From Anaerolineales bacterium (GTDB lineage: Bacteria; Chloroflexota; Anaerolineae; Anaerolineales; Villigracilaceae): DNA of 17,617 nt. Made by a program: the position numbers and the translations under genes. The first letter of the stretch is position 1; the number at the start of each line of letters is the position of its first letter. The stretch spans positions 1 to 17,617 of the forward strand of contig JAICQC010000039.1 in the NCBI GenBank assembly GCA_025938055.1, in the 5' to 3' direction. The notes beneath the pieces are model-generated. The model was not told the DNA's origin. It saw only the letters and a list, made by a program, of their open reading frames with translations, and did no database searches. Of the stretch, positions 1 to 7,745 are shown in pieces.

Positions 1-811
1 AGGCAGCCCGGCTATAAGCGTTCAAGACCGTGTACAGGATCATCCCCAGCATTACAACACCGGCAAACTTTATCAGTGCGTTCCTCTCGTACATGATCCT
101 GAAGATAAGCAGCATGGAAAGGGCAACCAGGATCTGCGCCCAGATGTTCGGTGCATTCACAGGTCCGCCGGCGCGCGCGGAAAGCGATTCGCCGTCAACC
201 CGCGCCATCGTAATGGAGGCGAACTCAAAGAAAGTCTGTTGGTAGTTCTGGGTCAGGAACTGGTAGGTGCTGAAAGCCGACAGAGCAGCGGCGGTAATGA
301 TGATCACCCAGGTCGTCTGTTTCCAGTGGGAGGACTTCTGGACGGCAAAGATGATACAGTAAATGATAATGATGTCTTTCGCCAGGTTTAAGATGTCGTC
401 CCAAGCCCTCTGCTTATCAGAAGCAACCAGGAATGAGGCAGCCACCACTATAAAATAAAGAATCAAAAAAATTTCAATGCGGAACGTCGTGGAATGAGAG
501 GACAACGTCTGCCCGGCGTATAAATAACGGACAACAAGCGCCGCAGCAACCATAACCACAAAGGGCTCTATCCCACCAGGATAGCCCTGCTTTGCAAGCA
601 CATACGAAAGATTGACGAGAATGGCGACAATGAGAATATTTGCACCCAGATTGGGTTTGACGATGATCACAAAGATCATCATGATCCCGATCAATCCCAG
701 CAGGCTGTACAAGCCAAAGGCAGTATTAATATTGCTGACGGCGACCACGCCGATCGCTGACACCGCGATGCTCATCAATATGTAAAATAGATCACTTCTT
801 GTTATATTCAT
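1..811 (-). CDS. O-antigen ligase / Wzy polymerase-like membrane protein (3' end outside window)
   Basis: I translated this by hand from the ATG at 811-809. The frame stays open for 270 codons to the window edge, so the C-terminal part is missing. The protein is very hydrophobic, with helices at about residues 8-26, 34-51, 57-74, 82-97, 112-130, 144-158, 166-186, 222-240 and 247-265. RAGGPVNAPNIWAQ (about 213-226) and YSRAA at the edge match the conserved 'PxxxPNxxA' and 'SRG' stretches of the O-antigen ligase/polymerase superfamily (WaaL/Wzy type). These enzymes join or polymerise undecaprenyl-linked glycans on the outer face of the cytoplasmic membrane. It lies 77 bases downstream of the sulfotransferase and would be the last visible gene of the polysaccharide operon. 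Ligase and polymerase cannot be told apart without the large periplasmic loop and C-terminus. Family confidence is good; exact role is open. Confidence 0.8.
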   Translation of the reverse strand, partial: MNITRSDLFYILMSIAVSAIGVVAVSNINTAFGLYSLLGLIGIMMIFVIIVKPNLGANILIVAILVNLSYVLAKQGYPGGIEPFVVMVAAALVVRYLYAGQTLSSHSTTFRIEIFLILYFIVVAASFLVASDKQRAWDDILNLAKDIIIIYCIIFAVQKSSHWKQTTWVIIITAAALSAFSTYQFLTQNYQQTFFEFASITMARVDGESLSARAGGPVNAPNIWAQILVALSMLLIFRIMYERNALIKFAGVVMLGMILYTVLNAYSRAA

Positions 812-888
812 GGTTTACTCACTTCTTCTAAATAGCCTGCTCGCGTAACGCACTCAAAGGACAAAACTTTGCAGCGTACACATTGCGT

Positions 889-1665
889 TCACACCTTGAG
901 GTAGCCTGCAAACCTGGTGTTCCTGAGCACAGATTCCACTTCATCATAATTGGTGATCAATTGCTGGAGCGTCTCCGGGTTCTGTCTCTTTAACCTGATT
1001 TTATCCGGGTCAATATCACTGACGCCCAGGTATGAACCCACAGCGGCAAAGCCTTCTCGTGGAGATCGCACGAGTTCTTCATAGACGACCTCCAGTATCT
1101 GTCGATCAGCGAAGCGTGCCCGGGTCGCCGCTTCTCCTTCCTCGATATGCTCGAGTCGCTTCACCAATTTTTCGGGATCGAGGGTCAGGTGTTTATCCTT
1201 CGGTCCACCTGAAATTCCAGATTTGGTCCACTGCCCTGTCTTAAACGCAATCTCCAGGGAAATGACTGTTTTCAGACGGTTTCGTCTCGTGAGGTGAATC
1301 ACTTGGAGATCCCGGTGAGACAGCAATTTCTGCCATTCCTCATCTGTCAGATGATTGTAAAACACCTTGAAACCCACGACCTCTGTGGATCTGCTTTCTG
1401 GCTGGAAGACCGTGGAAAGGGTTTTCTCGAAATCCTTTCCGATCTGGCGGTTATGGTCTGCAAAGATCTCGTGGTACATCCGAATGGAGGGCGACGTTTT
1501 CAATCCGCCGGAGAGATAATTGGACCCTGTACGCGCCGTGCCAATAATTGCAAACCGCCGAGCGACCTGATGTCCGAAGACTCTAAAGTAAACTCTTTGA
1601 AGCCGATGCGTATAAAGTGAATAGGCTCGCTCACGCAGGTGTGAAAGAAGATGCCTGGCGTTCAT
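889..1665 (-). CDS. Sulfotransferase-like protein
   Basis: A 258-residue soluble protein. GTARTGSNYL at about residues 42-51 fits the 5'-phosphosulfate-binding loop of PAPS-dependent sulfotransferases. HLTRRNRLKTVIS at about 124-136 fits the 3'-phosphate-binding segment (Arg followed by Ser). The C-terminal NYDEVESVLRNTRFAGYL resembles the ending of many bacterial sulfotransferase-family proteins. The expected reaction is transfer of sulfate from PAPS to a hydroxyl or amine; the acceptor is not evident, but a sugar of the glycan made by this operon is the natural guess. Its ATG directly abuts the TAG of the upstream gene (stop 1666-1668, start 1663-1665), so the two are probably translationally coupled. 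Family call is fairly secure; substrate is inference. Confidence 0.82.
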   Translation of the reverse strand: MNARHLLSHLRERAYSLYTHRLQRVYFRVFGHQVARRFAIIGTARTGSNYLSGGLKTSPSIRMYHEIFADHNRQIGKDFEKTLSTVFQPESRSTEVVGFKVFYNHLTDEEWQKLLSHRDLQVIHLTRRNRLKTVISLEIAFKTGQWTKSGISGGPKDKHLTLDPEKLVKRLEHIEEGEAATRARFADRQILEVVYEELVRSPREGFAAVGSYLGVSDIDPDKIRLKRQNPETLQQLITNYDEVESVLRNTRFAGYLKV

Positions 1666-2772
1666 CTATGGCGCCTTGGTGGATGGAGAATTCCAATCGA
1701 TCACAATAAACCAGTCTGAAGGAATATCCTGCAGCATGTCCTCGCTCCAGAGCGACGGATCCCAGTTCGCGGTGGCATCTCCTTCTGCATAGGTTTTAGG
1801 GTGTCCACTATTATCTACAATGAAGCCACCGTATTCCTGCATTGCCACTGTCCATACCACGCATCCCTTCATCTCGTCACAAGCCTCTTCAATCTCTTCC
1901 CGTGTGATGTCTGGTCGGATGGCAAGTCGAGTGCCTTCAGGAATATCATATTGTGAATCACCTTTGCCGTCCGTTTTTCGGAACGGCGGGATGAACGCGG
2001 GCCAGCCATTTAGCTCACATACCTCCGGATCACAGGGATAATCATAGGCAAGGGTCACCGCATGCTCGATGCTTCCCTGGTCCACTTCGCAGCGGCGCAC
2101 GATCCCTGCGAGTTGACCGATCCCGGCACCGCGTTGCCCGAACCCTTCCGGGGGAACCCCGGAATTCTCGGTATGATACCGGTATGCTCCACTGGCGAAC
2201 CAGTTCCCGCCCTCGTCGATAAATCCCTCATTCAACCCCCATTCTTCTCCTGTATCGACATTGATCACAACAAGTTGACCGTCGGTACCCACAGCGGGCC
2301 TGGCCTCGAGTGGGAGCGGCATCCAGACGACACCGGCTGGCTCACCATACTCGAGTGCCTTGTCGTCGATTGCATCCCGAAAGCGATTTTCCAACAGCTT
2401 TACAGGCACTAAGGGTGTGCTATTCGATGCCCAATACATATTGGGTGTAAATTGTGAGGTGTCGGATCCAATCCAATCATCGTTTTCAAAAAATGCGTTC
2501 ATCATCAAATCGCTCATAGGGTGGATTTTCGCTTTGGACCAGTCGAGCGGAACATTCCAAATAGATGACTCCGGGTAGGGTCGCTTACAGGCGACCTCCT
2601 CTGCTTCGTTCGTAGGTGCAGGTGTGGAGGTTGGCAGCGAGTCAACAGAGGGAGTCTGCATATCATCAGTTATTACAGTTTGATTGGCTGGTTGTGAAGT
2701 TCGTAGGATCAGCAGGGATACTATGATGGCGACCGCGGTGATCAGCCAGGGATGGAATCTCTTGCTTCTCAT
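1666..2772 (-). CDS. Anchored extracytoplasmic protein, function unknown
   Basis: A 368-residue protein I do not recognise. It begins with a basic stretch and one hydrophobic helix (about residues 9-23) with no lipobox, so it is probably an N-terminally anchored or secreted protein. A Ser/Thr/Pro/Asp-rich linker follows (about 27-58). A globular domain rich in Trp, Pro and acidic residues begins around CKRPYPESSIWNVPLDWS and runs to the end. Cysteines in the domain (including CEVDQGS, YPCDPEVCELNG, EEACDEMKGC) could form disulfides outside the membrane. It sits between a GAGEEISWG membrane protein (103 bases upstream) and the sulfotransferase (abutting), so a role in handling or modifying the exported glycan is plausible, but nothing in the sequence identifies an activity. 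The ORF is certain from length and context. Confidence 0.8.
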   Translation of the reverse strand: MRSKRFHPWLITAVAIIVSLLILRTSQPANQTVITDDMQTPSVDSLPTSTPAPTNEAEEVACKRPYPESSIWNVPLDWSKAKIHPMSDLMMNAFFENDDWIGSDTSQFTPNMYWASNSTPLVPVKLLENRFRDAIDDKALEYGEPAGVVWMPLPLEARPAVGTDGQLVVINVDTGEEWGLNEGFIDEGGNWFASGAYRYHTENSGVPPEGFGQRGAGIGQLAGIVRRCEVDQGSIEHAVTLAYDYPCDPEVCELNGWPAFIPPFRKTDGKGDSQYDIPEGTRLAIRPDITREEIEEACDEMKGCVVWTVAMQEYGGFIVDNSGHPKTYAEGDATANWDPSLWSEDMLQDIPSDWFIVIDWNSPSTKAP

Positions 2773-2820
2773 ATCCTCAGAGTAATCCTGTCATTTATTG
2801 TACAAGGGTCAGATTATGCA

Positions 2821-2843
2821 GTGCAATTACTTAAGCATTGCAC
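2821..2843. promoter_or_regulatory. Short inverted repeat in the gap between two operon genes
   Basis: GTGCAAT at 2821-2827 and ATTGCAC at 2837-2843 form a perfect 7-base inverted repeat with a 9-base loop. It lies inside the 103-base gap between the GAGEEISWG protein (stop at 2876) and the anchored protein (start at 2772). There is no T-run on the minus strand after it, so it is not a standard intrinsic terminator. A processing or mRNA-stability hairpin is possible; chance is also possible. Confidence 0.3.
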
Positions 2844-2875
2844 CAGTGGTCCCATGCTCTGTGACCTGACAGGAC

Positions 2876-3676
2876 TTATATTTTTTCTCCTTTATTTTCT
2901 ATACCAACTGGCATTACAGGACCGGGGTTTGTCAGCTCAGCCTGGGAAACCCGGCTGTTCTCGATCCGTCTTGCTTTCCATTCACGGGAAAAATAGACGA
3001 TGGCGCCTGCCAGCAGGGCAAAGGTGTAGCCATGTTCGCGTATTTCGTGGACTCCCTGTGGGATCGGCATGCTGGGGTGCTGGTACAGCGCCGGGAACAT
3101 CGGCAGAAGCCTCAGCATTGCTTTCTGGAACGCATAGGTAATCACCACCAGCAGGCCCGGATAAAGCGGCATCACAGGAAACCGGGGCGCTATGAAGCTT
3201 TTGACCCTGGGCCAAAGCACACATACGAGGGGCAGCAGTACTGCAAAGATAAAGGTAAATACGACGAAGAGCTGTGAGATGCTTACAGGGAGAAGGGAAT
3301 CATCACCCTGAAAATACTCCAGATTGTGGAGCGTCAGTTCACCTTGAACATTTCTTTCCCTGATGAAATTTTGTTCAGTCCAACCAAAGATCCGTTCGCC
3401 CCAACTGATCTCCTCGCCCGCGCCCAGGAAGAAGATAAGAGCCAATCCCGCACATGACAACCTCAGCAGCCATGAAGACCCGAGAAAACGGAAAAAGGCA
3501 ACCCCAAAGAGAATGGAAGTAATGAACAAATAGAGCGCAGTCAGGTTTTCAAAAATCCCGTCCTCCCTGCCAAACGCGTCCAGTATACGTTCGTTGGCAA
3601 AGAGAGGCAGGAAGGTAATACCAAGAAATACAGTAGCCACGATCAAAAATATCACCTGGGATTTGTATTGCTTCAT
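2876..3676 (-). CDS. GAGEEISWG-motif polytopic membrane protein (paralogue 2)
   Basis: A 266-residue membrane protein with helices near residues 8-25, 43-64, 68-86, 131-156, 170-188 and 216-230. The stretch FLGAGEEISWGERIFGW (83-99) is followed by NxQxELTLHNL (109-119) and later by GVHEIREHGY (208-217). All three blocks recur in the protein at 6237-6950, so the two are paralogues. Paired Glu, Arg and His-Asn next to a helix recall membrane-embedded hydrolases such as CPBP proteins (EExxxR plus His), but this is resemblance only. I chose the ATG at 3676, ten bases after GGAGA; a GTG two codons earlier (3682) is also possible. The frame is open upstream to 3781, but that start would overlap the 824-residue gene by 67 bases. 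The function is unknown. Confidence 0.85.
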   Translation of the reverse strand: MKQYKSQVIFLIVATVFLGITFLPLFANERILDAFGREDGIFENLTALYLFITSILFGVAFFRFLGSSWLLRLSCAGLALIFFLGAGEEISWGERIFGWTEQNFIRERNVQGELTLHNLEYFQGDDSLLPVSISQLFVVFTFIFAVLLPLVCVLWPRVKSFIAPRFPVMPLYPGLLVVITYAFQKAMLRLLPMFPALYQHPSMPIPQGVHEIREHGYTFALLAGAIVYFSREWKARRIENSRVSQAELTNPGPVMPVGIENKGEKI

Positions 3677-3714
3677 TTTCACAGCGTCTCCAAAAAGTAC
3701 CCGTTGATAAGAAC

Positions 3715-6189
3715 TTAAATCCTGAATTCCGTCAGGACGGCCCCTGCTGCCGAAAGCGTTCCAATGATAAACGAACGCCACACCGTATTGTAAAAGACTG
3801 CAAGCGGTGTATTTGCCGCCTGTATGTTGAGCGCCAGGGAAATTACTGTAATGAAGACTCCAATACTGATCCCGCTCACCACTGCCAGCACCATGCGTTG
3901 GGAGGAAGACGCTCCTCCACTGCCGATGTTTACCAGGACCCCGCCCAGCAGCCCGGCTGCAATCAATGCCGGAGCGATCTGACTCAGACTAGGCACAGAC
4001 CCGGTCTCAAGCATGACAAGATATTCAATATACCCTCCCAGCCCTGCAAAGGCAAGGATGATGAAAACAGCGTGCCAGGCGCGCGGCCGCTGGAGTTTGC
4101 GCCGCTCGGCGCGTTCGTGCATTTTCCGGCGGATGGTAAGCGGCAGATTGTAGAACAACGTAAAAATCTTGTGTTCCAGCAGCGCACCACTCTCACCAAA
4201 GACGGGCACAAATCGAACGGTACTAGTTGCCCAGAACCCCGCCATAAATCGTGCCAGAGTCGGGTAACGATACGTCATCTGGATGGGGAAGGAAAGGTAC
4301 CCGATGTACTTCAGGAAGGCAAGCGACAGGGCAATCTTGTAATCCTTGAAATTGCGCTCCTTGATGGCCACATATAAAACGTATAGCCCGCGGGATAGTG
4401 ATCCCGGCGAAACTGGAATCAACTGAAAGAGTGCAATGATCCCTGCAGCCACCGCGTACGCCTGCGCCTGCGGCATCTCTGGATGACTGATCAAATAGTA
4501 GGCTGCCAGTCCAAAGGAAATAACATGCGTAATGGGCGACATGCAGATGTGTACAGCGAGGCTTTGCAGATATTTATGGATGTAAGGTTCTCCGACCTGA
4601 GAAAGAATCTCCTGCGCATCTTCATCACTGATCATCTGCTTGGCGCGCCCCTCTTCGACCATCTCCCGTAGCCATTCCTCCCGCAGGGACGCATTGAAGT
4701 AGAGCCGGACCGGGCGCACAAAAATGTCATATACAGTTTTGAGGAAGAACTCACGATCCGAAAGGAAGCGGTGAAGACTGACAGGCAAAATGGAAAGCGG
4801 TAGATGACAGAAATAGAGCAAAGTGGATCTGTAAATCATTTCCACCTTTGCTGCTGTAACCCGTCCCTCGCGATGCCAGTGGATCAACGATTCGATGCGC
4901 TTGGCGAGGAAAGTTCTCTTTAGATAAGAAACATCATACAAAAGACGCGTGTAATGGGATCGGTAATCTTCCCTGCCAATCGCTTTGCGAAGGATCGCGC
5001 CCAGGAATGGTATAAGTCCAAGCAGGAAAAAGAACAAAAGGAACAAAGGACTGGTGTGCAGGTGCTTTTCTGTCTTTTGATCGATGATATTCCGGATGCT
5101 CCAGCCAGTAATCGCACTGCTGACGAACGTCTTCCGAAAGGATCTATCAAAAAATATCCTCAGTCCGTTGTGGGTGATATCCGGAACTGAATGTCGGTAA
5201 ATTCGTTCGCGCTCCTTAAGTTCATTGAGCAGTGGGATGAGGTCAGCAAAATCCTCTCGATGGCTCAGCACAAATGCTTCCAACTGTTTCAAATCGCCGC
5301 GGTCAAACTGTACGAGACTGCCACGCCGCACTCCCTGGATGATGAGCCGCACATCGCCGGGACTCATGGGCAGAAAGGGGAGAAGAGTCAGACCTGCACG
5401 GAAATCCACAGCGGTGAGCCCGCGCGCCGGTTCGTCGTCCGTGTCGAGGCGCTTGAGGACGTTCGGCTGGCTCTTCCATGTGGACCACTCATACTGGCGG
5501 GCAAATTCATGCGCGCCCATTTCGTGAAGCAATTCCACAAATTTATTCATAAAAGTTTTCTTGGAACGATATTCCGGGGAGCCCGCGATCAAATCACCCG
5601 CGAGCTTGCCTCGCTCCCAGCGAGCGAGCACGTCGACGCGGTCGTCCACTTCGAGACGCCAGGTGCGCCCTCCCACCCAATCGCTGATCTCCCCGCAGCT
5701 TCCCAGCGTGGTGTCCACCAGTGTCCCATGGATCTGGTTCACAGATTTCTCGTCAGCGAAGCGTACTGCCGCAGCCCGGCGGATGAACGTCTGCCAAAGC
5801 GCCCCCGCCCGCGCCGCCACAGGATTGGACTGCAGCTGAAACGGTCCCTGGAAACCGAGCCAATACAGCATGTTTCTGAACAACAAAGCCGACCCGGAGG
5901 GAGGAATGAATATTTTCAAGGCATACGTCTGGTCAACCTTCAGTGTCGTTGGCCCCCCGTTGATCGCAAGTATCCGCACTCTGTACACCTGACCAGCAAA
6001 CCCACCACCTACGAATTTCTCGATCAGCAGAGAGACCCGCGCACAACCCGTCGCGGAAGAAACAGACATCACGTCATAGTCCAGCGTATCACCTGCATCA
6101 TACCGTTCCACGTGCAGGGGTCGCTCCAATTGACAGGACGCGAATCTCTTAACAAGATCTCTGGAGGTCTCTACTGAATAAGAATTCAT
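3715..6189 (-). CDS. Kinase-like domain fused to a multi-pass membrane domain
   Basis: An 824-residue protein of two halves. The N-terminal ~370 residues look like a protein-kinase/ABC1-type fold: glycine loop VGGGFAGQV (60-68), YALK with the candidate ATP lysine K92, hinge-like GEISDWVGGRTW (166-177), KSQPNVL (239-245) where a catalytic loop would end in Asn243, and VDFRAG (261-266) at the DFG position. In this hand alignment the HRD aspartate falls on Trp238, so it may be a pseudokinase or an atypical kinase. The C-terminal half has about ten hydrophobic segments (near 380-400, 453-470, 545-567, 573-595, 616-640, 647-665, 705-727, 735-757, 765-789, 795-818). IPVSPGSLSRGLYVLY (591-606) recalls the 'PxxPGGxG' signature of LPG-synthase/YbhN-type flippase regions. 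It lies between the two GAGEEISWG paralogues, 47 and 38 bases away. The Shine-Dalgarno is weak. The exact role is unknown. Confidence 0.85.
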   Translation of the reverse strand: MNSYSVETSRDLVKRFASCQLERPLHVERYDAGDTLDYDVMSVSSATGCARVSLLIEKFVGGGFAGQVYRVRILAINGGPTTLKVDQTYALKIFIPPSGSALLFRNMLYWLGFQGPFQLQSNPVAARAGALWQTFIRRAAAVRFADEKSVNQIHGTLVDTTLGSCGEISDWVGGRTWRLEVDDRVDVLARWERGKLAGDLIAGSPEYRSKKTFMNKFVELLHEMGAHEFARQYEWSTWKSQPNVLKRLDTDDEPARGLTAVDFRAGLTLLPFLPMSPGDVRLIIQGVRRGSLVQFDRGDLKQLEAFVLSHREDFADLIPLLNELKERERIYRHSVPDITHNGLRIFFDRSFRKTFVSSAITGWSIRNIIDQKTEKHLHTSPLFLLFFFLLGLIPFLGAILRKAIGREDYRSHYTRLLYDVSYLKRTFLAKRIESLIHWHREGRVTAAKVEMIYRSTLLYFCHLPLSILPVSLHRFLSDREFFLKTVYDIFVRPVRLYFNASLREEWLREMVEEGRAKQMISDEDAQEILSQVGEPYIHKYLQSLAVHICMSPITHVISFGLAAYYLISHPEMPQAQAYAVAAGIIALFQLIPVSPGSLSRGLYVLYVAIKERNFKDYKIALSLAFLKYIGYLSFPIQMTYRYPTLARFMAGFWATSTVRFVPVFGESGALLEHKIFTLFYNLPLTIRRKMHERAERRKLQRPRAWHAVFIILAFAGLGGYIEYLVMLETGSVPSLSQIAPALIAAGLLGGVLVNIGSGGASSSQRMVLAVVSGISIGVFITVISLALNIQAANTPLAVFYNTVWRSFIIGTLSAAGAVLTEFRI

Positions 6190-6236
6190 CTACCAAATCA
6201 TTCCTCTGACCAAGAAATAAGAGTGCGATACAACAG

Positions 6237-6950
6237 CTACGATCTTTTCAGATCCAATACGGCAAACAGCCCCACGAGGATGAAGATGACCGCATAGTTG
6301 CTCTCTTTGATTTCCTGAACTGCCTGTGTTAGCGTGATTCGGTCAAAGGTGTAGGCAGTCTGATATATGACTTTTGCCAGTTTTGCCCACAGGTAGTTGT
6401 AGAGGAATAACAGGCCCAGACCCCAATAAACGATCGGGATAAATCGGCCCGCGAATTGTTTGAAGGATGGCGCCAGCACGGCTACCGCAGGAGTAAACAC
6501 GGCAAATAAAAACCAAAAGGCATCAAACAGGGTGTTGGCATCCAGGAACCTGGTATTCTGCCAGGCTGCCAGGTTATGAGTATTGAACTCTTCCTGCTTA
6601 TTCACCTCAGCCATAGCTTCCGGTGTTTCAAAACCAAGAATCCGTTGTCCCCAGCTGATTTCCTCGCCCGCCCCGAAGAAAAAAAGCAGACCCAGTGCCA
6701 GATACACCAATTGTTTGATCAGGGAAATCCAGGTCTTATCCAGAGACTTCCTTGCAATCTTAAAACCATAAAAAAACAAACCCGATGTTACCAACAGGGC
6801 AAAGGAAGTAATAAGCTCAAAATAATGATCCTCGGGAATGGTTGCGACGATGACATTGTTCCCCATTGCCAGGAAAGCAAAAGTAAAGGCGATATAAATC
6901 GCCATGACAACATACAGGGTTGGTTTAAAAAAAAGTTTACTTTTACTCAT
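6237..6950 (-). CDS. GAGEEISWG-motif polytopic membrane protein (paralogue 1)
   Basis: A 237-residue membrane protein with helices near residues 11-29, 44-63, 76-94, 139-162, 173-190 and 218-232. FFGAGEEISWGQRILGF (91-107), NKQEEFNTHNL (117-127) and AVQEIKESNYA (210-220) correspond in order and spacing to blocks in the protein at 2876-3676. The rest of the sequence is much less alike, so these polar positions are the likely functional core. I chose the ATG at 6950 because AAGGAA lies ten bases before it; an in-frame TTG at 6974 would add eight residues but has no better ribosome site. It follows the phosphoglycosyl transferase by 55 bases and precedes the kinase-membrane fusion by 47 bases. 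A glycan-lipid or membrane-hydrolase role is conjecture. Confidence 0.85.
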   Translation of the reverse strand: MSKSKLFFKPTLYVVMAIYIAFTFAFLAMGNNVIVATIPEDHYFELITSFALLVTSGLFFYGFKIARKSLDKTWISLIKQLVYLALGLLFFFGAGEEISWGQRILGFETPEAMAEVNKQEEFNTHNLAAWQNTRFLDANTLFDAFWFLFAVFTPAVAVLAPSFKQFAGRFIPIVYWGLGLLFLYNYLWAKLAKVIYQTAYTFDRITLTQAVQEIKESNYAVIFILVGLFAVLDLKRS

Positions 6951-7005
6951 AGAGCAAAAATTCCTTTCGGACAATCAGCATGGTAGTGTGACAGGCTTTA
7001 TTTGG

Positions 7006-7689
7006 TTAGTGAGCCCCGCGAGATTGGAACACTGCCGTGACCGTTCGAAAAAGGATATTTATATCCAGCCACAGGGAGGCACGTTCGATGTAGGCGATAT
7101 CAAGGCGCAGACGATCATCGAATTCCAGCTGTGCCCGCCCCAGAATCTGCCAGAGGCCCGTCAGGCCCGGCATCACATCCAGACGGTGAGTGTGCCAGAG
7201 TTTATACGTTTCGGGTCCAAAGGAGGTCGGGCGCGGACCCACGAGACTCATCTCACCTCGCAGGATATTGACCAGCTGTGGAAGTTCATCCAGACTGGTC
7301 TTTCGCAGGAATTTTCCGACGGGTGTAATGCGTGGATCGTTCGTAATTTTGAAATCGGGCCACTGCAATTCGTTGAGATGAGCATACTTCGATTTCAATT
7401 CTTCGGCATTCGGCACCATGGTCCGGAACTTATACATATAGAAGCGGCTGCCGCCTTTGCCTGTCCGCAGTTGCTTAAACACCACGGGCGCGCCAGGCGA
7501 CGTGACTTGAATGATGATAGCGATGATGATGTTCACTGGCAGCCAGAGCGGGAACGTAATCACAACCAGGAACAAATCCATGAACCGTTTCGCCAGCCGA
7601 TAAGATCTCCCCGTCAGAAGGCGCCTCTGAGGATCGAATTTCTTGACCCAATCTTCTTCACGGCCCACGATCATCTCTAATACACTCAT
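7006..7689 (-). CDS. Initiating sugar transferase (monotopic phosphoglycosyl transferase)
   Basis: A 227-residue member of the bacterial sugar transferase family (WcaJ/WbaP/PglC type). It would transfer a sugar-1-phosphate from a UDP-sugar to undecaprenyl phosphate at the inner face of the membrane, the first committed step of glycan assembly. Seen in the sequence: a basic N-terminus, one hydrophobic re-entrant helix (about 34-63) with prolines at 47 and 51, KFRTM (87-91), the catalytic Asp-Glu dyad in TSLDELPQL (Asp134-Glu135), [11 protein letters not shown] (144-154) and [12 protein letters not shown] (174-185). The length fits the short form that lacks the extra N-terminal helices of WcaJ/WbaP. 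AAGAGGTC, nine bases before the ATG, supports the start. It is the second gene of the operon, 56 bases after the GGDEF-like regulator. The sugar is not predictable. Confidence 0.95.
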   Translation of the reverse strand: MSVLEMIVGREEDWVKKFDPQRRLLTGRSYRLAKRFMDLFLVVITFPLWLPVNIIIAIIIQVTSPGAPVVFKQLRTGKGGSRFYMYKFRTMVPNAEELKSKYAHLNELQWPDFKITNDPRITPVGKFLRKTSLDELPQLVNILRGEMSLVGPRPTSFGPETYKLWHTHRLDVMPGLTGLWQILGRAQLEFDDRLRLDIAYIERASLWLDINILFRTVTAVFQSRGAH

Positions 7690-7745
7690 AAAACTTGACC
7701 TCTTCGTATGTCCGGAACAGGCAGTTCCGTTTCAATCCACGGGCT

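Noticed and set aside
3677..3781. An upstream extension of the GAGEEISWG gene to 3781
   Set aside because: It would overlap the end of the fusion gene by 67 bases, and the added residues (rich in Gly, Arg and Ser) look like read-through of the other frame. The ATG at 3676 has GGAGA upstream.
5191..6177. A 328-codon plus-strand open frame opposite the kinase-membrane fusion gene
   Set aside because: Its translation has no recognisable domain and reads like a shadow (many His, Pro, Arg). The minus-strand frame has clear motifs and membrane helices.
6904..7680. A 258-codon plus-strand open frame opposite the phosphoglycosyl transferase
   Set aside because: The minus strand carries unmistakable PF02397-type motifs in this stretch; the plus frame has none.
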